Origin: CAZHMN01 sp964533705
GTDB lineage: Bacteria; Electryoneota; B3-LCP
Reading direction: 5' to 3'
Length of the DNA stretch: 29,778 nt
NCBI GenBank assembly: GCA_964533705.1
Contig: CAZHMN010000034.1
Location: 1 to 29,778, forward strand
The translations under genes and the position numbers were made by a program. The notes below the pieces were generated by a model. It saw only the letters and a program-made list of their open reading frames with translations. It ran no database searches and was not told where the DNA came from. Positions 7,003 through 14,794 of the stretch are shown piece after piece (within the stretch, counting starts at the first letter, position 1; each line of letters opens with the position of its first letter).

Positions 7003-8115
7003 ATGCTCTTACTCCGAAGCAATTTCGTCTATATTTTTGCGATAGCGCTGGCGTTGTTCTGCTGGGAGACCGCCGCAGCGCGGTGGTTCATTTTGCCCGG
7101 TCTTTTTTACTCCGATGAATACGGTCTGGTGGGAAGCTGCGCTTTCATCGCGGAAAACCTGCGCGCAGATCGGCTCGAGACCAGACTGGAATATTTCGGG
7201 AATGATGAGGGGCAGGCTAGCTTTAATCTGTTTATCCCGCGAAGCACCTCTGAATGGACGGTTAACGCTCGCTATCAGATCAGTGAGAAGACGGCGTATT
7301 CTTCCAACACAGCGTCAAGTCAGGATAAACTGTACGGCGATACCCGCTATTGGACCGATCTGTTGATCAGGTGCGATTTCATCAGGGAAGGTGGTCTGTT
7401 TTACGGTTTACAGGGCTCCTACCAACGCCACGATTTTAAGGGTGGATGTCAGGATGCCTTGATTGGCGGTTTTCCCCTCAGTGAAGCAGAAACATTCGAG
7501 GAAGGCGATGAGATTACCGGTTCTATCAGAGTCGGTCTGGAGCGCCGCGACAACCGCTATAATACGTCGAGGGGCCTTTACGTTCTCTGGCAGTTAGACC
7601 TTGGTGTGTCCCGCAGTACGCAAACGTCCCGAACGCTGATTCGGTCGGAGTTGGATTTACGCCGATATATCCCCATTTTTTCAAGCAGTTCTGTGCTCGC
7701 GCTGAACCTCAAGGGTGGAGTCATCCATCATCAAGTTCCCTATTTCAGCCGTTTCAAGATGGGGGGATCGTATAGTCTTCGAGGATTCCCGCTGGATCGC
7801 TACAGCGGCAATGCCTATTATATAGGCAGAGCAGAGTTTCGGCAGATTGTGAAAAGCGATATTCCCTCTCCCATGCAATTGTTCAAAGCCTTCAGCCCCG
7901 ATCTTGAAGAATACAAATTTTCGGTGGGCTTCGTTCTTTTCACCGATTTCGGCGATCTCTGGCGGGATGATTTAAGCTGGTGGGGCGTACGGCAGAATGT
8001 TGGAGCAGGGCTCCGCGCTATTTTCCCACCCAACGTTGTGGGGTCATTGGACATAGCTACTCCCGTTGATTCCGATCATATCGCCGTCTACCTCGATCTG
8101 CGACAGAGCTTCTGA
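7003..8115 (+). CDS. Omp85/BamA-type outer membrane beta-barrel protein without POTRA
   Basis: The 370-residue protein starts with a cleavable signal peptide (hydrophobic core YIFAIALALFCW, AAA before Arg26). The rest is rich in alternating aromatic/polar beta strands. The segment FKMGGSYSLRGFPLDRYSG carries the (V/S)RGF element of loop 6 typical of the Omp85/surface-antigen D15 barrel, and the protein ends in YLDLRQSF with the terminal Phe expected of outer-membrane barrels. There is too little sequence for POTRA repeats (BamA has about 420 residues before the barrel), so this is a stand-alone barrel of about 340 residues. Its partner or cargo is unknown. The start ATG is 12 bases after the preceding stop, which suggests an operon with the nucleotidyltransferase. 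The 3' end faces a convergent gene. Confidence 0.83.
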   Translation: MLLLRSNFVYIFAIALALFCWETAAARWFILPGLFYSDEYGLVGSCAFIAENLRADRLETRLEYFGNDEGQASFNLFIPRSTSEWTVNARYQISEKTAYSSNTASSQDKLYGDTRYWTDLLIRCDFIREGGLFYGLQGSYQRHDFKGGCQDALIGGFPLSEAETFEEGDEITGSIRVGLERRDNRYNTSRGLYVLWQLDLGVSRSTQTSRTLIRSELDLRRYIPIFSSSSVLALNLKGGVIHHQVPYFSRFKMGGSYSLRGFPLDRYSGNAYYIGRAEFRQIVKSDIPSPMQLFKAFSPDLEEYKFSVGFVLFTDFGDLWRDDLSWWGVRQNVGAGLRAIFPPNVVGSLDIATPVDSDHIAVYLDLRQSF

Positions 8116-8141
8116 TGCGTTTCGGGGTTTTTATTTAGCAG

Positions 8142-8169
8142 GATTCTCTGGTAAACAACCGGGAGAGTC
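8142..8169. terminator. Hairpin between convergent genes (no U-tract)
   Basis: GATTCTC (8142-8148) pairs with GAGAGTC (8163-8169), including one G-T wobble, and GGT (8150-8152) pairs with ACC (8158-8160) around the loop AAACA. It sits 26 bases after the barrel gene stop. No T run follows on either strand, so it may be a weak bidirectional terminator or an RNA 3' stabiliser. Confidence 0.35.
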
Positions 8170-8178
8170 AGCAAATGA

Positions 8179-8209
8179 GCTCCGGTATTCCGTCACCGTA
8201 TCTGGGAGC
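8179..8209 (-). terminator. Second imperfect hairpin after the minus-strand gene
   Basis: GCTCC-GGTA (8179-8187) can pair with TATC-(TG bulge)-GGAGC (8199-8209). It lies directly after the stop of the minus-strand gene, in terminator position, but lacks a clear U-tract on that strand. Confidence 0.25.
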
Positions 8210-8211
8210 GT

Positions 8212-8899
8212 TCAGCCGTTGGTCAGGGATAGCAGCCTGTTCAGCGCCAGAAACATCCAGGCTTGCACCCAGCGGATGTAGGGAATGCGGTTGAACCATA
8301 ATCTGCGTTTTTGATAATAGAAATACCCCTGCTGATGCTGAAAATATTGGGCGCCCCATACGGCGATTTTCTGAGCGAAGGATAAGTATTCCGGATCATG
8401 CTCTTTAAGCCTGGTAAAGGTCAGGATGCCCTGAGCCAGGCAATGTCCGTCGATGGGGAATAACGAATTGGGGGAAAACCTGGGAATGCCGTCTTCTTCA
8501 AAAAGCCGCTTCCGATAAAACTCCGCACCTTTTTGAACCGCATCAGAAACGTTCCAGTCCCCGGCATGTTCCATGTAATCCTCCAGCGCCTCCAGTACGA
8601 AGCCGGTGTGGTAATTGTCCACCCAGTGGTGAATGGGGTCTTCTCCGTAGAACCAGGAACCATCGGGCCTCTGTTGGGATATTACATATAGGGCGGCCCG
8701 CTTTGCTTTGCTGATTAATTCATCATCGCCTACAAGCCTGCCGGTTCGCGCCAACATCCGCGCGGCCAGGGCTGTCACGTTGATGACGCGCGAACGATCC
8801 CCAGGGGTATAACTGAAGCAGAGGCCTTCACCGATTTGGCGGATATTTAAATCGCTGAGCGCAAAACGGCACGCCCCCACGGCGGTTTCCGCGAGTTCC
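8212..8899 (-). CDS. Alpha/alpha-toroid-like protein of unknown function (5' end lost in gap)
   Basis: Minus-strand reading frame of at least 229 residues that stays open into the N gap (ELAETAVGACRFA at the edge), so the GTG at 8880 is not a credible start and the N-terminus is missing. The visible part is made of repeated helix pairs: VINVTALAARMLARTG, then AALYVISQQRPDGSWFYGE, then NYHTGFVLEALEDYM, then DGHCLAQGILTFTRL, and a C-terminal YIRWVQAWMFLALNRLLS. QQRPDGSWF resembles the QW motif of squalene/prenyl cyclases, and the whole layout resembles (alpha/alpha)6 toroids that include cyclases and several glycan-active enzymes. Proteins of this look occur in polysaccharide loci, but I cannot name a function. 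It is convergent with the barrel gene and opposite to the EPS genes across the gap. Confidence 0.72.
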
Positions 8900-8999
8900 N
8901 NNNNNNNNNNNNNNNNNNNNNNNNNNNNNNNNNNNNNNNNNNNNNNNNNNNNNNNNNNNNNNNNNNNNNNNNNNNNNNNNNNNNNNNNNNNNNNNNNNN
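8900..8999. other. Assembly gap, 100 N
   Basis: Exactly 100 undetermined bases, the usual placeholder for a gap of unknown length. The genes on both sides are truncated at their 5' ends and diverge from it, so the true gap must contain at least both gene starts, about 250 or more missing codons of the export protein, and presumably one or more promoters. Any reading frame spanning the N run is artificial. Confidence 0.97.
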
Positions 9000-9404
9000 G
9001 TGACCGTTTTCGTCCGTGAGTTTGGCACCCCGGAAGTCTACGTTCTGGGTGAAGTGGCGCGCCCCGGGGCTGTGCCTTTTCGCGGCCAACTTACGGCTCT
9101 TCAGGCCGTTTCACTTGCAGGAGGTCCCGGCCGGGAAGCAAAAATGGCCAGCGTCCTGATCATTCGTCAGGACAAGGGCGAATTGGTGGCGGCGCGCTGG
9201 GATTTGAAAGAGCTGATGAAAGGCGATATAGGCCGAGGCGATCCGCTGGTGCAACCTTTCGACATCATTTATATACCCAGAACCTTCATCTACAAGGTCA
9301 GCGATTTCCTGAACACGTACATGTCCATCATCCTCACGCCGCTCGATCTATCGGTACGCTGGTATTATTATCGTAAAATATTAGAAGAAGACAAAATACA
9401 ATAA
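9000..9404 (+). CDS. Wza-like polysaccharide export protein, C-terminal part (partial)
   Basis: The frame is open from the edge of the gap, so the 134 visible residues are the C-terminal part of a longer protein (Wza is about 380). FGTPEVYVLGEVARPGAVPF followed by LTALQAVSLAGGPGREAKMASVLIIRQ is an SLBB domain. The end (FIYKVSDFLNTYMSIILTPLDLSVRWYYY) fits the amphipathic helix that forms the outer-membrane pore in Wza. Wza-type proteins form an octameric channel that carries capsule or EPS across the outer membrane. The missing part should hold a signal peptide, lipobox cysteine and Poly_export domain. The ATPase and the Wzz, Wzx and Wzy genes downstream support this job. Confidence 0.88.
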   Translation: MTVFVREFGTPEVYVLGEVARPGAVPFRGQLTALQAVSLAGGPGREAKMASVLIIRQDKGELVAARWDLKELMKGDIGRGDPLVQPFDIIYIPRTFIYKVSDFLNTYMSIILTPLDLSVRWYYYRKILEEDKIQ

Positions 9405-9450
9405 AAAATGGAAGCAGCCTCACGGGTTTCTTTAGAATACGGTAAGGTCA

Positions 9451-10239
9451 ATGTATCTCAGCTTTTTTGATCTCAAAGAACAACCGTTTAACGTTACCCC
9501 GGATCCAAAGTTCCTCTATTTCGGCGAGTCTTACCAGGATGCGCTGGCTTATTTGATCTACGGTATCCGCATGCGCAAGGGATTTGTCGTTCTGACGGGG
9601 GAAATCGGCGTAGGAAAAACGACAGTCATCAATGCACTGTTAGAGCGGCTGGACGATTCGCACCGGATTGCGCACCTGGTTCATTCCAATATGAGTCTCA
9701 AGGACATGCTTCGCTTCGTATTTCGGGACTATGGATTGGAAGCAGGTGATAAGTCGAAATCTGAGCTTCTCATAGCCCTCCAGGAGTATCTCATGCGGCT
9801 GGATCAGAAGGGCGGTAATGCGGTACTAATCATTGATGAATCGCAGAACCTGCGCAGTTGGCAGCTCGAAGAAATCAGGCTGCTATCCAACATCGAAACG
9901 GCTAAGCGAAAACTGATCCAGATCATTCTGGTGGGACAACCAGAATTACTGCATCTCATGAATTCCACAGAGCTTCGCCAGTTCAAGCAGCGAGTTTCAC
10001 TCCATTTTCACCTCAAGCCTCTATCCCGCGAAGAGTCAGAGGACTATATCGAATACCGCCTCAAAGTCGCCGGGTACAGGGGCAAGAGGATTTTCGATGA
10101 CGGCGCACTCGATGAAATTCATAATTTCAGTGAAGGAATTCCGCGTTTGATCAATGCCATCTGCGATCGCGCTCTGATCAAAGCCTGTGTATCGGGACAG
10201 CGTAAGTTGGATAAAAAATTGATTAGAAAGGTTTTATAA
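9451..10239 (+). CDS. ExeA / PEP-CTERM-locus type AAA ATPase
   Basis: A 262-residue ATPase of the ExeA/GspA-MshM type. The N-terminus MYLSFFDLKEQPFNVTPDPK is the hallmark of this family (YxxFfxlxexPFxxtPDP). Walker A is GEIGVGKTT (Lys56, Thr57), Walker B is AVLIIDESQNL (Asp129-Glu130), and the C-terminal lid has EGIPRLINAICDRALI with the conserved arginine. Relatives occur in type II secretion/MSHA loci and in the EPS loci of exosortase (XrtA) bacteria. This copy ends after the AAA lid without a transmembrane helix or peptidoglycan-binding domain, so it is cytoplasmic. It sits between the export porin and biosynthesis genes, which suggests a role in export or assembly; the exact partner is unknown. 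Confidence 0.87.
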   Translation: MYLSFFDLKEQPFNVTPDPKFLYFGESYQDALAYLIYGIRMRKGFVVLTGEIGVGKTTVINALLERLDDSHRIAHLVHSNMSLKDMLRFVFRDYGLEAGDKSKSELLIALQEYLMRLDQKGGNAVLIIDESQNLRSWQLEEIRLLSNIETAKRKLIQIILVGQPELLHLMNSTELRQFKQRVSLHFHLKPLSREESEDYIEYRLKVAGYRGKRIFDDGALDEIHNFSEGIPRLINAICDRALIKACVSGQRKLDKKLIRKVL

Positions 10240-10241
10240 AG

Positions 10242-11495
10242 GTGGCGAACCATAAACCTAAAGATATTCTTCTACGATTTTTCTCAATCAAACAAACCGA
10301 AAACGGATCGGTTTCGAAGTCAGCTGTGTGGCTCATCTTCTTGATAGGATTGATCGTCAGGGTGATCCATATCGCCCTTCTTAAAGAAGGCTTTTATTTC
10401 AGCGATTTCAAGGCTTACGATGACGCCGCTCAGTCTCTAATTGCCGGTCAGGGATTCGGGCCGGAATTTGCGCGTCCACCGCTGTACCCGTTGTTTCTGG
10501 CAGCTAATTACCTGTTATTCGGCGTTCATATCTTACCTGTTCGCCTCATTCAAGCGCTGATTGGCGCCCTGGGGTGCGTGTTGATATTTTACGTCACCCA
10601 TCATATACTGGGGAAGAAGGCGGCGTATGTTGCGGCGGCGATTTCTGTTTTTTACCCTTATTACATCTTCATCGCAGGGCTGCTGTACCCCACTTTGCTT
10701 ACGAGCTTCCTGTTGATCTGTGTTATCTATCTTATCATTCTGGCGCTGAAGAAAAATTCTGTGCTATGGTTGGTCATCGCATCCCTGTGCCTGGGACTGG
10801 CCTCCTTAGCTGTCCCCGTAAGTTTGGCGTTTCTGCCGTTCTTAATTCTATGGTTTTTCCTGTTTTCCGGTATTGAAGGCAAACGGAAAGTATCATATTC
10901 GATTATCAGCTTATCCGTTGTGGCCATCTGCCTCTCGCCCTGGATCTATAGGTGCTATGACCTTTACGGCAAATTCGTCCCGATTGATCCTCGGGTTTCC
11001 AAGCATCTGCCAGTGGTTTCTCAGGAAACTGAATTGGGAAAGGGTGAAAAAGTTCCTTCCGAGCAGCGTATCGGATTGATTCTGTCTCACCCGGGCAAGT
11101 TTTTGCTAAACGTCAGCGGAGAATTCATCCGCTTCTGGAAATTTGTCCCGGACAGGATTGTAACGAAGAACAAGGACTATCGGATTGAGAGAAACCAGAT
11201 GGATGAGCGCATGGTTGTTGATAATCCTTACACCTCTCACTGGGTGGATTGGGTCAGCATACTCACTTATGGACCCGTGTTTATTCTAGCTATAATCGGC
11301 GTCGTCCTCGGTTTGCATTCCTGGCGGTTTCTAAGCCTGCCTGTTTTCTTATTGCTCTCCCATGCAATAGGGTACTCGTTTTTTTTCAGTCAAACGCGCT
11401 ACAGGCTGCCGGTGGAGTTCTGTTTAATGATTCTGGCCGGCGGCGGAGTGGTAGGATTGTGGATGTGGCTTCGCGATAGGAAATCGGCGATTTAA
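10242..11495 (+). CDS. GT39/ArnT-like membrane glycosyltransferase (GT-C fold)
   Basis: A 417-residue integral membrane protein with about 10-12 hydrophobic segments. After the first helix (about 29-47) comes a periplasmic loop FSDFKAYDDAAQSLIAGQGF...RPPLYPLFLA, with acidic residues Asp55 and Asp60-61, the first-loop signature of GT-C enzymes such as the protein-O-mannosyl- or ArnT-like family (GT39). These use polyprenyl-phosphate sugars on the outer face of the inner membrane. A periplasmic domain interrupts the helices (about 235-330). The GTG at 10242 lies 2 bases after the ATPase stop, which points to one transcript. In this locus it may add a side sugar to the lipid-linked repeat unit; a flippase or other membrane role is less likely given the loop signature. 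Confidence 0.75.
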   Translation: MANHKPKDILLRFFSIKQTENGSVSKSAVWLIFLIGLIVRVIHIALLKEGFYFSDFKAYDDAAQSLIAGQGFGPEFARPPLYPLFLAANYLLFGVHILPVRLIQALIGALGCVLIFYVTHHILGKKAAYVAAAISVFYPYYIFIAGLLYPTLLTSFLLICVIYLIILALKKNSVLWLVIASLCLGLASLAVPVSLAFLPFLILWFFLFSGIEGKRKVSYSIISLSVVAICLSPWIYRCYDLYGKFVPIDPRVSKHLPVVSQETELGKGEKVPSEQRIGLILSHPGKFLLNVSGEFIRFWKFVPDRIVTKNKDYRIERNQMDERMVVDNPYTSHWVDWVSILTYGPVFILAIIGVVLGLHSWRFLSLPVFLLLSHAIGYSFFFSQTRYRLPVEFCLMILAGGGVVGLWMWLRDRKSAI

Positions 11496-11504
11496 GGGGG
11501 AAAA

Positions 11505-12446
11505 ATGGCGACCTATTTGGTCACAGGTGGAGCGGGTTTCATCGGGTCTAACTTGGTAGAAGCGTTATTGAACGGCGGCCATGAGGTGCGCGTTGTAGAT
11601 AATTTCTCCACGGGTCGCAGGGAAAACCTCGCACCTTTTTCAAAGCATATAAAACTTTACGAATTGGACATCGCTTTGCCTGACGGTCTTGGCGAAGCCT
11701 TCCAGGGCGTTGATTACGTTCTCCATCAGGCGGCACTACCCTCCGTCCCCCGTTCCATCGAAGATCCCATAGGGACATTTCGATCCAGTGTCGAAGGAAC
11801 CCTAAACGTGCTGGAAGCAGCCCGAGCCGTGGGCGTTAAGAAGCTTGTTTTCGCATCTTCCTCGTCCATCTACGGCAGCAATCCGGAATTGCCAAAGCGG
11901 GAGTCCATGAATCCAGCTCCCCTTTCACCTTATGCTGCTTCGAAGCTGGCGGCCGAGACCTATTGCCAGGTTTACTGCCGGGTTTACGGATTACCGACCG
12001 TCAGTCTGCGCTATTTTAATGTCTTTGGACCGCGCCAGGATCCCGATTCGCAGTATGCCGCGGTGATACCTAAATTTATCCGTGCGGCTCTTTTGGATGA
12101 AACCTTGACCGTTTACGGTGATGGGGAGCAATCCCGGGATTTCACTTATGTGAGTAACGTTGTGGCGGCGAATGTCCTGGCGGCAGAGAGCGATGCAGGC
12201 GTCGGGGAGGTCTTCAATTTCGCCTGTGGAGATCGAATTACGCTGAATGGGATGATTGGAGTTCTGGAGGAATTCGTCGGTAGAGAGCTGAAGAAACGGT
12301 ACGATCCGCCCCGTCCGGGTGACGTGCCCCATTCTCAAGCTGATATCTCGAAATTTCGAACCACTCTGGGATTTGAGCCCGCCGTTTCTTTCCGACAGGG
12401 CTTGCGAAAGACTTTTGATTATTTCAAAAAAATATTCAGCGGTTAA
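11505..12446 (+). CDS. NAD-dependent UDP-sugar 4-epimerase-like SDR
   Basis: A 313-residue extended short-chain dehydrogenase. VTGGAGFIGSNL (Gly8-Gly14) binds NAD; FASSSSIYG gives the catalytic serine region; Tyr143 and Lys147 form YAASK; YFNVFGPRQDPDSQYAAVIP and SRDFTYVSNV are typical of UDP-GlcNAc/GlcNAcA 4-epimerases of the WbpP/VipB group and of related UDP-glucose 4-epimerases. The reaction would supply a galacto-configured UDP-sugar to the glycosyltransferases here. Strict substrate choice (acetylated or not, acid or not) cannot be told from motifs. AAGGGGG (11494-11500) is a strong ribosome binding site 4 bases before ATG 11505. Confidence 0.88.
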   Translation: MATYLVTGGAGFIGSNLVEALLNGGHEVRVVDNFSTGRRENLAPFSKHIKLYELDIALPDGLGEAFQGVDYVLHQAALPSVPRSIEDPIGTFRSSVEGTLNVLEAARAVGVKKLVFASSSSIYGSNPELPKRESMNPAPLSPYAASKLAAETYCQVYCRVYGLPTVSLRYFNVFGPRQDPDSQYAAVIPKFIRAALLDETLTVYGDGEQSRDFTYVSNVVAANVLAAESDAGVGEVFNFACGDRITLNGMIGVLEEFVGRELKKRYDPPRPGDVPHSQADISKFRTTLGFEPAVSFRQGLRKTFDYFKKIFSG

Positions 12447-12482
12447 ACGAGATCCAATATCTAAGATTTGTTCGAGTGAATC

Positions 12483-13898
12483 ATGGAAAGAGAATTTGCC
12501 ACAGAACGCGCCACCTCTCTGCGTCATTTTTTGACGGTTGTGTTCAAGCGTTTCTGGATTATCGCTATGGTGACTCTTTTGACGCTGGCCGCGGGCGCGT
12601 ATAAGTTGCTGCGCGAACCCGAAAAGTACCAGGCGCAGGCTAAGTTGTTGCTGGAGCGCGATCCCGAGCTGGAGAAAGCTTTATTGCTGCGCGTTTCCAG
12701 TTCCGGCCGGAGTGGTGAAGCCAGTTATAGTTACGGCCAGGAATCCGAAATTATGACTTCCCGGCCTGTTTTGGAGAGCGTCATACGAAGCCTGAAATTA
12801 TACGGATTTGACGATACGACCCGGTTTTCCAGCAAGCAGGAGATGGAAATCGCCATGCAGAATGCCGTCAATAAGTTTAGCCGGGGGCTTAGTGTCGTTC
12901 CATCCAAAGATCCCAACATCGTAAAAGTCCGCTATAAATCCACAAATCCCGGGCTCTGCGCTATGGCAGTGAACGAGCTGGTTGATCGTTATATTGACTA
13001 TCGCTTTAAAATTTTCTCAGACGATCAATCCATTGCCTTCCTCGATCACCAGATTCAAGAGACGGCAGAACGCCTGAACGAGTTGCAGCAGAAGCGGGTC
13101 GAATTTCAAAGCAAGGGAACCTTATATTCACCCGAGCGGGAAGGTGAGTTACTTTTTACCAAACTGAAGGATTATGAGAATCGGGCCGACGAGGTACGCC
13201 TCAATCGAATCAGCAAGGAATCCAAACTTGCAGCATTGCGCCGTTTAGTAGAAAGCGGAACCTACGAGGAATTGCCGGCCATTGATTTGGGCGAAGATAA
13301 TATTCGCCTTCAGAACGTTCTGGAATTGAAAAACCAGCTACGGACGCTGGAATACGAAAGAGATAAACTTCGCCGGAAGTACACGGACTCTTACGATGAA
13401 GTGCAGGATAAGGACATTGAAATTCAGGCTCTGCGGGAACGGATCAACGATGAGATTAAGGAAATAATCAACGTGCTGGAAGCGAGCCTTCAGGCATTAA
13501 GCGAGGAGGAGAGTACTCTAAGGCGCAACGTCGCTTCAATCCGTTATCAGATAAGCGGATTATCAGGCAAGGAATTGGAGCTGCAAAAACTCTCTCGTGG
13601 CATCAGTGAAAAAGAAGAACTCTACTCGATTCTTTTAAGACAGCGTGAGGAAGCCAGGCTTTCGCGCTCCAAGAAAGAGATGATCGTCCGGGTCAAGGTC
13701 ATCAGCCCGGCGGTGGTTCCCATCAATCCCATTCCCAATAATAAGGGATTGAAAATGTCAATGGTGCTCTTTTTTGGTTTATTTGCGGGAGCCTCATTAG
13801 CGTTTTTCGTCGATTTCTTTGACCATTCCTTTAAGAGCGCAGAAGACGTGCAGAAATACTTGGATCTTGACACATTAGCATCTATCAGGAGTTTTTAG
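12483..13898 (+). CDS. Wzz/GumC-like polysaccharide co-polymerase
   Basis: A 471-residue inner-membrane protein that sets chain length and links the polymerase to the export channel. It has a first transmembrane helix at about 24-43 (FWIIAMVTLLTLAAGAY), a Wzz-type periplasmic alpha/beta domain (YQAQAKLLLERDPE...), a long coiled coil at about 185-400 rich in Glu/Leu/Arg, a conserved Pro-rich stretch before the second helix (VVPINPIPNNKG) and the second helix at about 430-450. The protein ends shortly after it, so no kinase domain is fused; the next gene encodes the kinase homologue. This is the split PCP-2a/GumC-like arrangement. Only 5 bases separate it from the following GTG start. Confidence 0.9.
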   Translation: MEREFATERATSLRHFLTVVFKRFWIIAMVTLLTLAAGAYKLLREPEKYQAQAKLLLERDPELEKALLLRVSSSGRSGEASYSYGQESEIMTSRPVLESVIRSLKLYGFDDTTRFSSKQEMEIAMQNAVNKFSRGLSVVPSKDPNIVKVRYKSTNPGLCAMAVNELVDRYIDYRFKIFSDDQSIAFLDHQIQETAERLNELQQKRVEFQSKGTLYSPEREGELLFTKLKDYENRADEVRLNRISKESKLAALRRLVESGTYEELPAIDLGEDNIRLQNVLELKNQLRTLEYERDKLRRKYTDSYDEVQDKDIEIQALRERINDEIKEIINVLEASLQALSEEESTLRRNVASIRYQISGLSGKELELQKLSRGISEKEELYSILLRQREEARLSRSKKEMIVRVKVISPAVVPINPIPNNKGLKMSMVLFFGLFAGASLAFFVDFFDHSFKSAEDVQKYLDLDTLASIRSF

Positions 13899-13903
13899 CC
13901 TCT

Positions 13904-14683
13904 GTGAGCATCTACAAAGACATTTTTAAATGGGCAGAGAAAAAAGGGGATAACGAAAATCCCATTGAGCCTGAAGAATCGCCAGAGGAAATGCATCATC
14001 CTCTCGATAAGGATGTCCCCCGGATTCTTGCCAATGACCTCCAGGTGTTTCAGGAAAACCTCGAGGCGATTCGAACTCAAAATCAATTCAAAACGGTGCT
14101 GATAACCTCGTCGGTGCACGGCGAGGGCAGCTCGACGATTGTGGCGAATTGGGGTAAAATACTGGCCCGAGAACGAGTGGAAGGGTTACCCATTGATGCG
14201 GGTGAAATAATCAGCGGTGGTGTGCTCTTAATAGATGCCAACCTGCGCAAGCCCAGCTTGCATAGTTTTTACGAACTGGATCGCAAACGAGGATTGACGG
14301 AGTTGCTGACCGGTGAACTGCAGTTGGATAAAGTGTTGAAAAGCGCATCGGGAAGGAATCTCTGGATCATCACCGCCGGCAAACCTGCTGCGAATCCCGC
14401 AGATCTTCTGGGGTCATTGTTGATGAAAGGCATTCTTAATGAATGCCGGGATCGGTTTCAATTCGTCGTTCTCGACAGCGCGCCGGCGACATTATGCCCT
14501 GAAACTCTGGCCCTCGCCAAACAGGTTGAGGCTGTTGTTTTGGTCGTTCGTGCTGGGGTGACGCGCTGGGAAGTGGCGCATTCAGCCAAAAAACAACTTA
14601 AAAAAGTCAATCCCAGATTATTGGGCGTGATCTTAAACCAGCGCAGGTTTTACATCCCTGAATGGATCTATCGTCGCATATAA
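13904..14683 (+). CDS. BY-kinase (CpsD/CapB) homologue with altered Walker A
   Basis: A 259-residue cytoplasmic ATPase-like protein of the Wzc-C/CpsD tyrosine kinase family. Expected motifs are in order: phosphate loop ITSSVHGEGSSTIVANWG at 67-84, Walker A-prime VLLIDANLRKPSLH (Asp111) and Walker B FVVLDSAPA (Asp191). The usual GEGKST lysine is Ser76, so nucleotide binding may be weakened or done otherwise. Family members end in a tyrosine cluster; here the tail FYIPEWIYRRI has only two tyrosines. There is also an insert (about 89-105) between the P-loop helix and Walker A-prime. It begins with GTG at 13904, 5 bases after the co-polymerase, its expected membrane partner. It may be an active variant or a degenerate regulator. 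Confidence 0.83.
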   Translation: MSIYKDIFKWAEKKGDNENPIEPEESPEEMHHPLDKDVPRILANDLQVFQENLEAIRTQNQFKTVLITSSVHGEGSSTIVANWGKILARERVEGLPIDAGEIISGGVLLIDANLRKPSLHSFYELDRKRGLTELLTGELQLDKVLKSASGRNLWIITAGKPAANPADLLGSLLMKGILNECRDRFQFVVLDSAPATLCPETLALAKQVEAVVLVVRAGVTRWEVAHSAKKQLKKVNPRLLGVILNQRRFYIPEWIYRRI

Positions 14684-14794
14684 CCTGGTAAGCCGATCTC
14701 ACATGCAGACAGAATATAAACGGAATGTCGGCCTACTTCCGAGAAACCGCCATTCGAAATTCAGGCGCATAAAAAGCATGCGGAGCGTCACCCT

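Noticed and set aside
8828..9089. Minus-strand reading frames crossing the N run
   Set aside because: They consist of unknown residues across the gap and of shadows of the real genes on either side.
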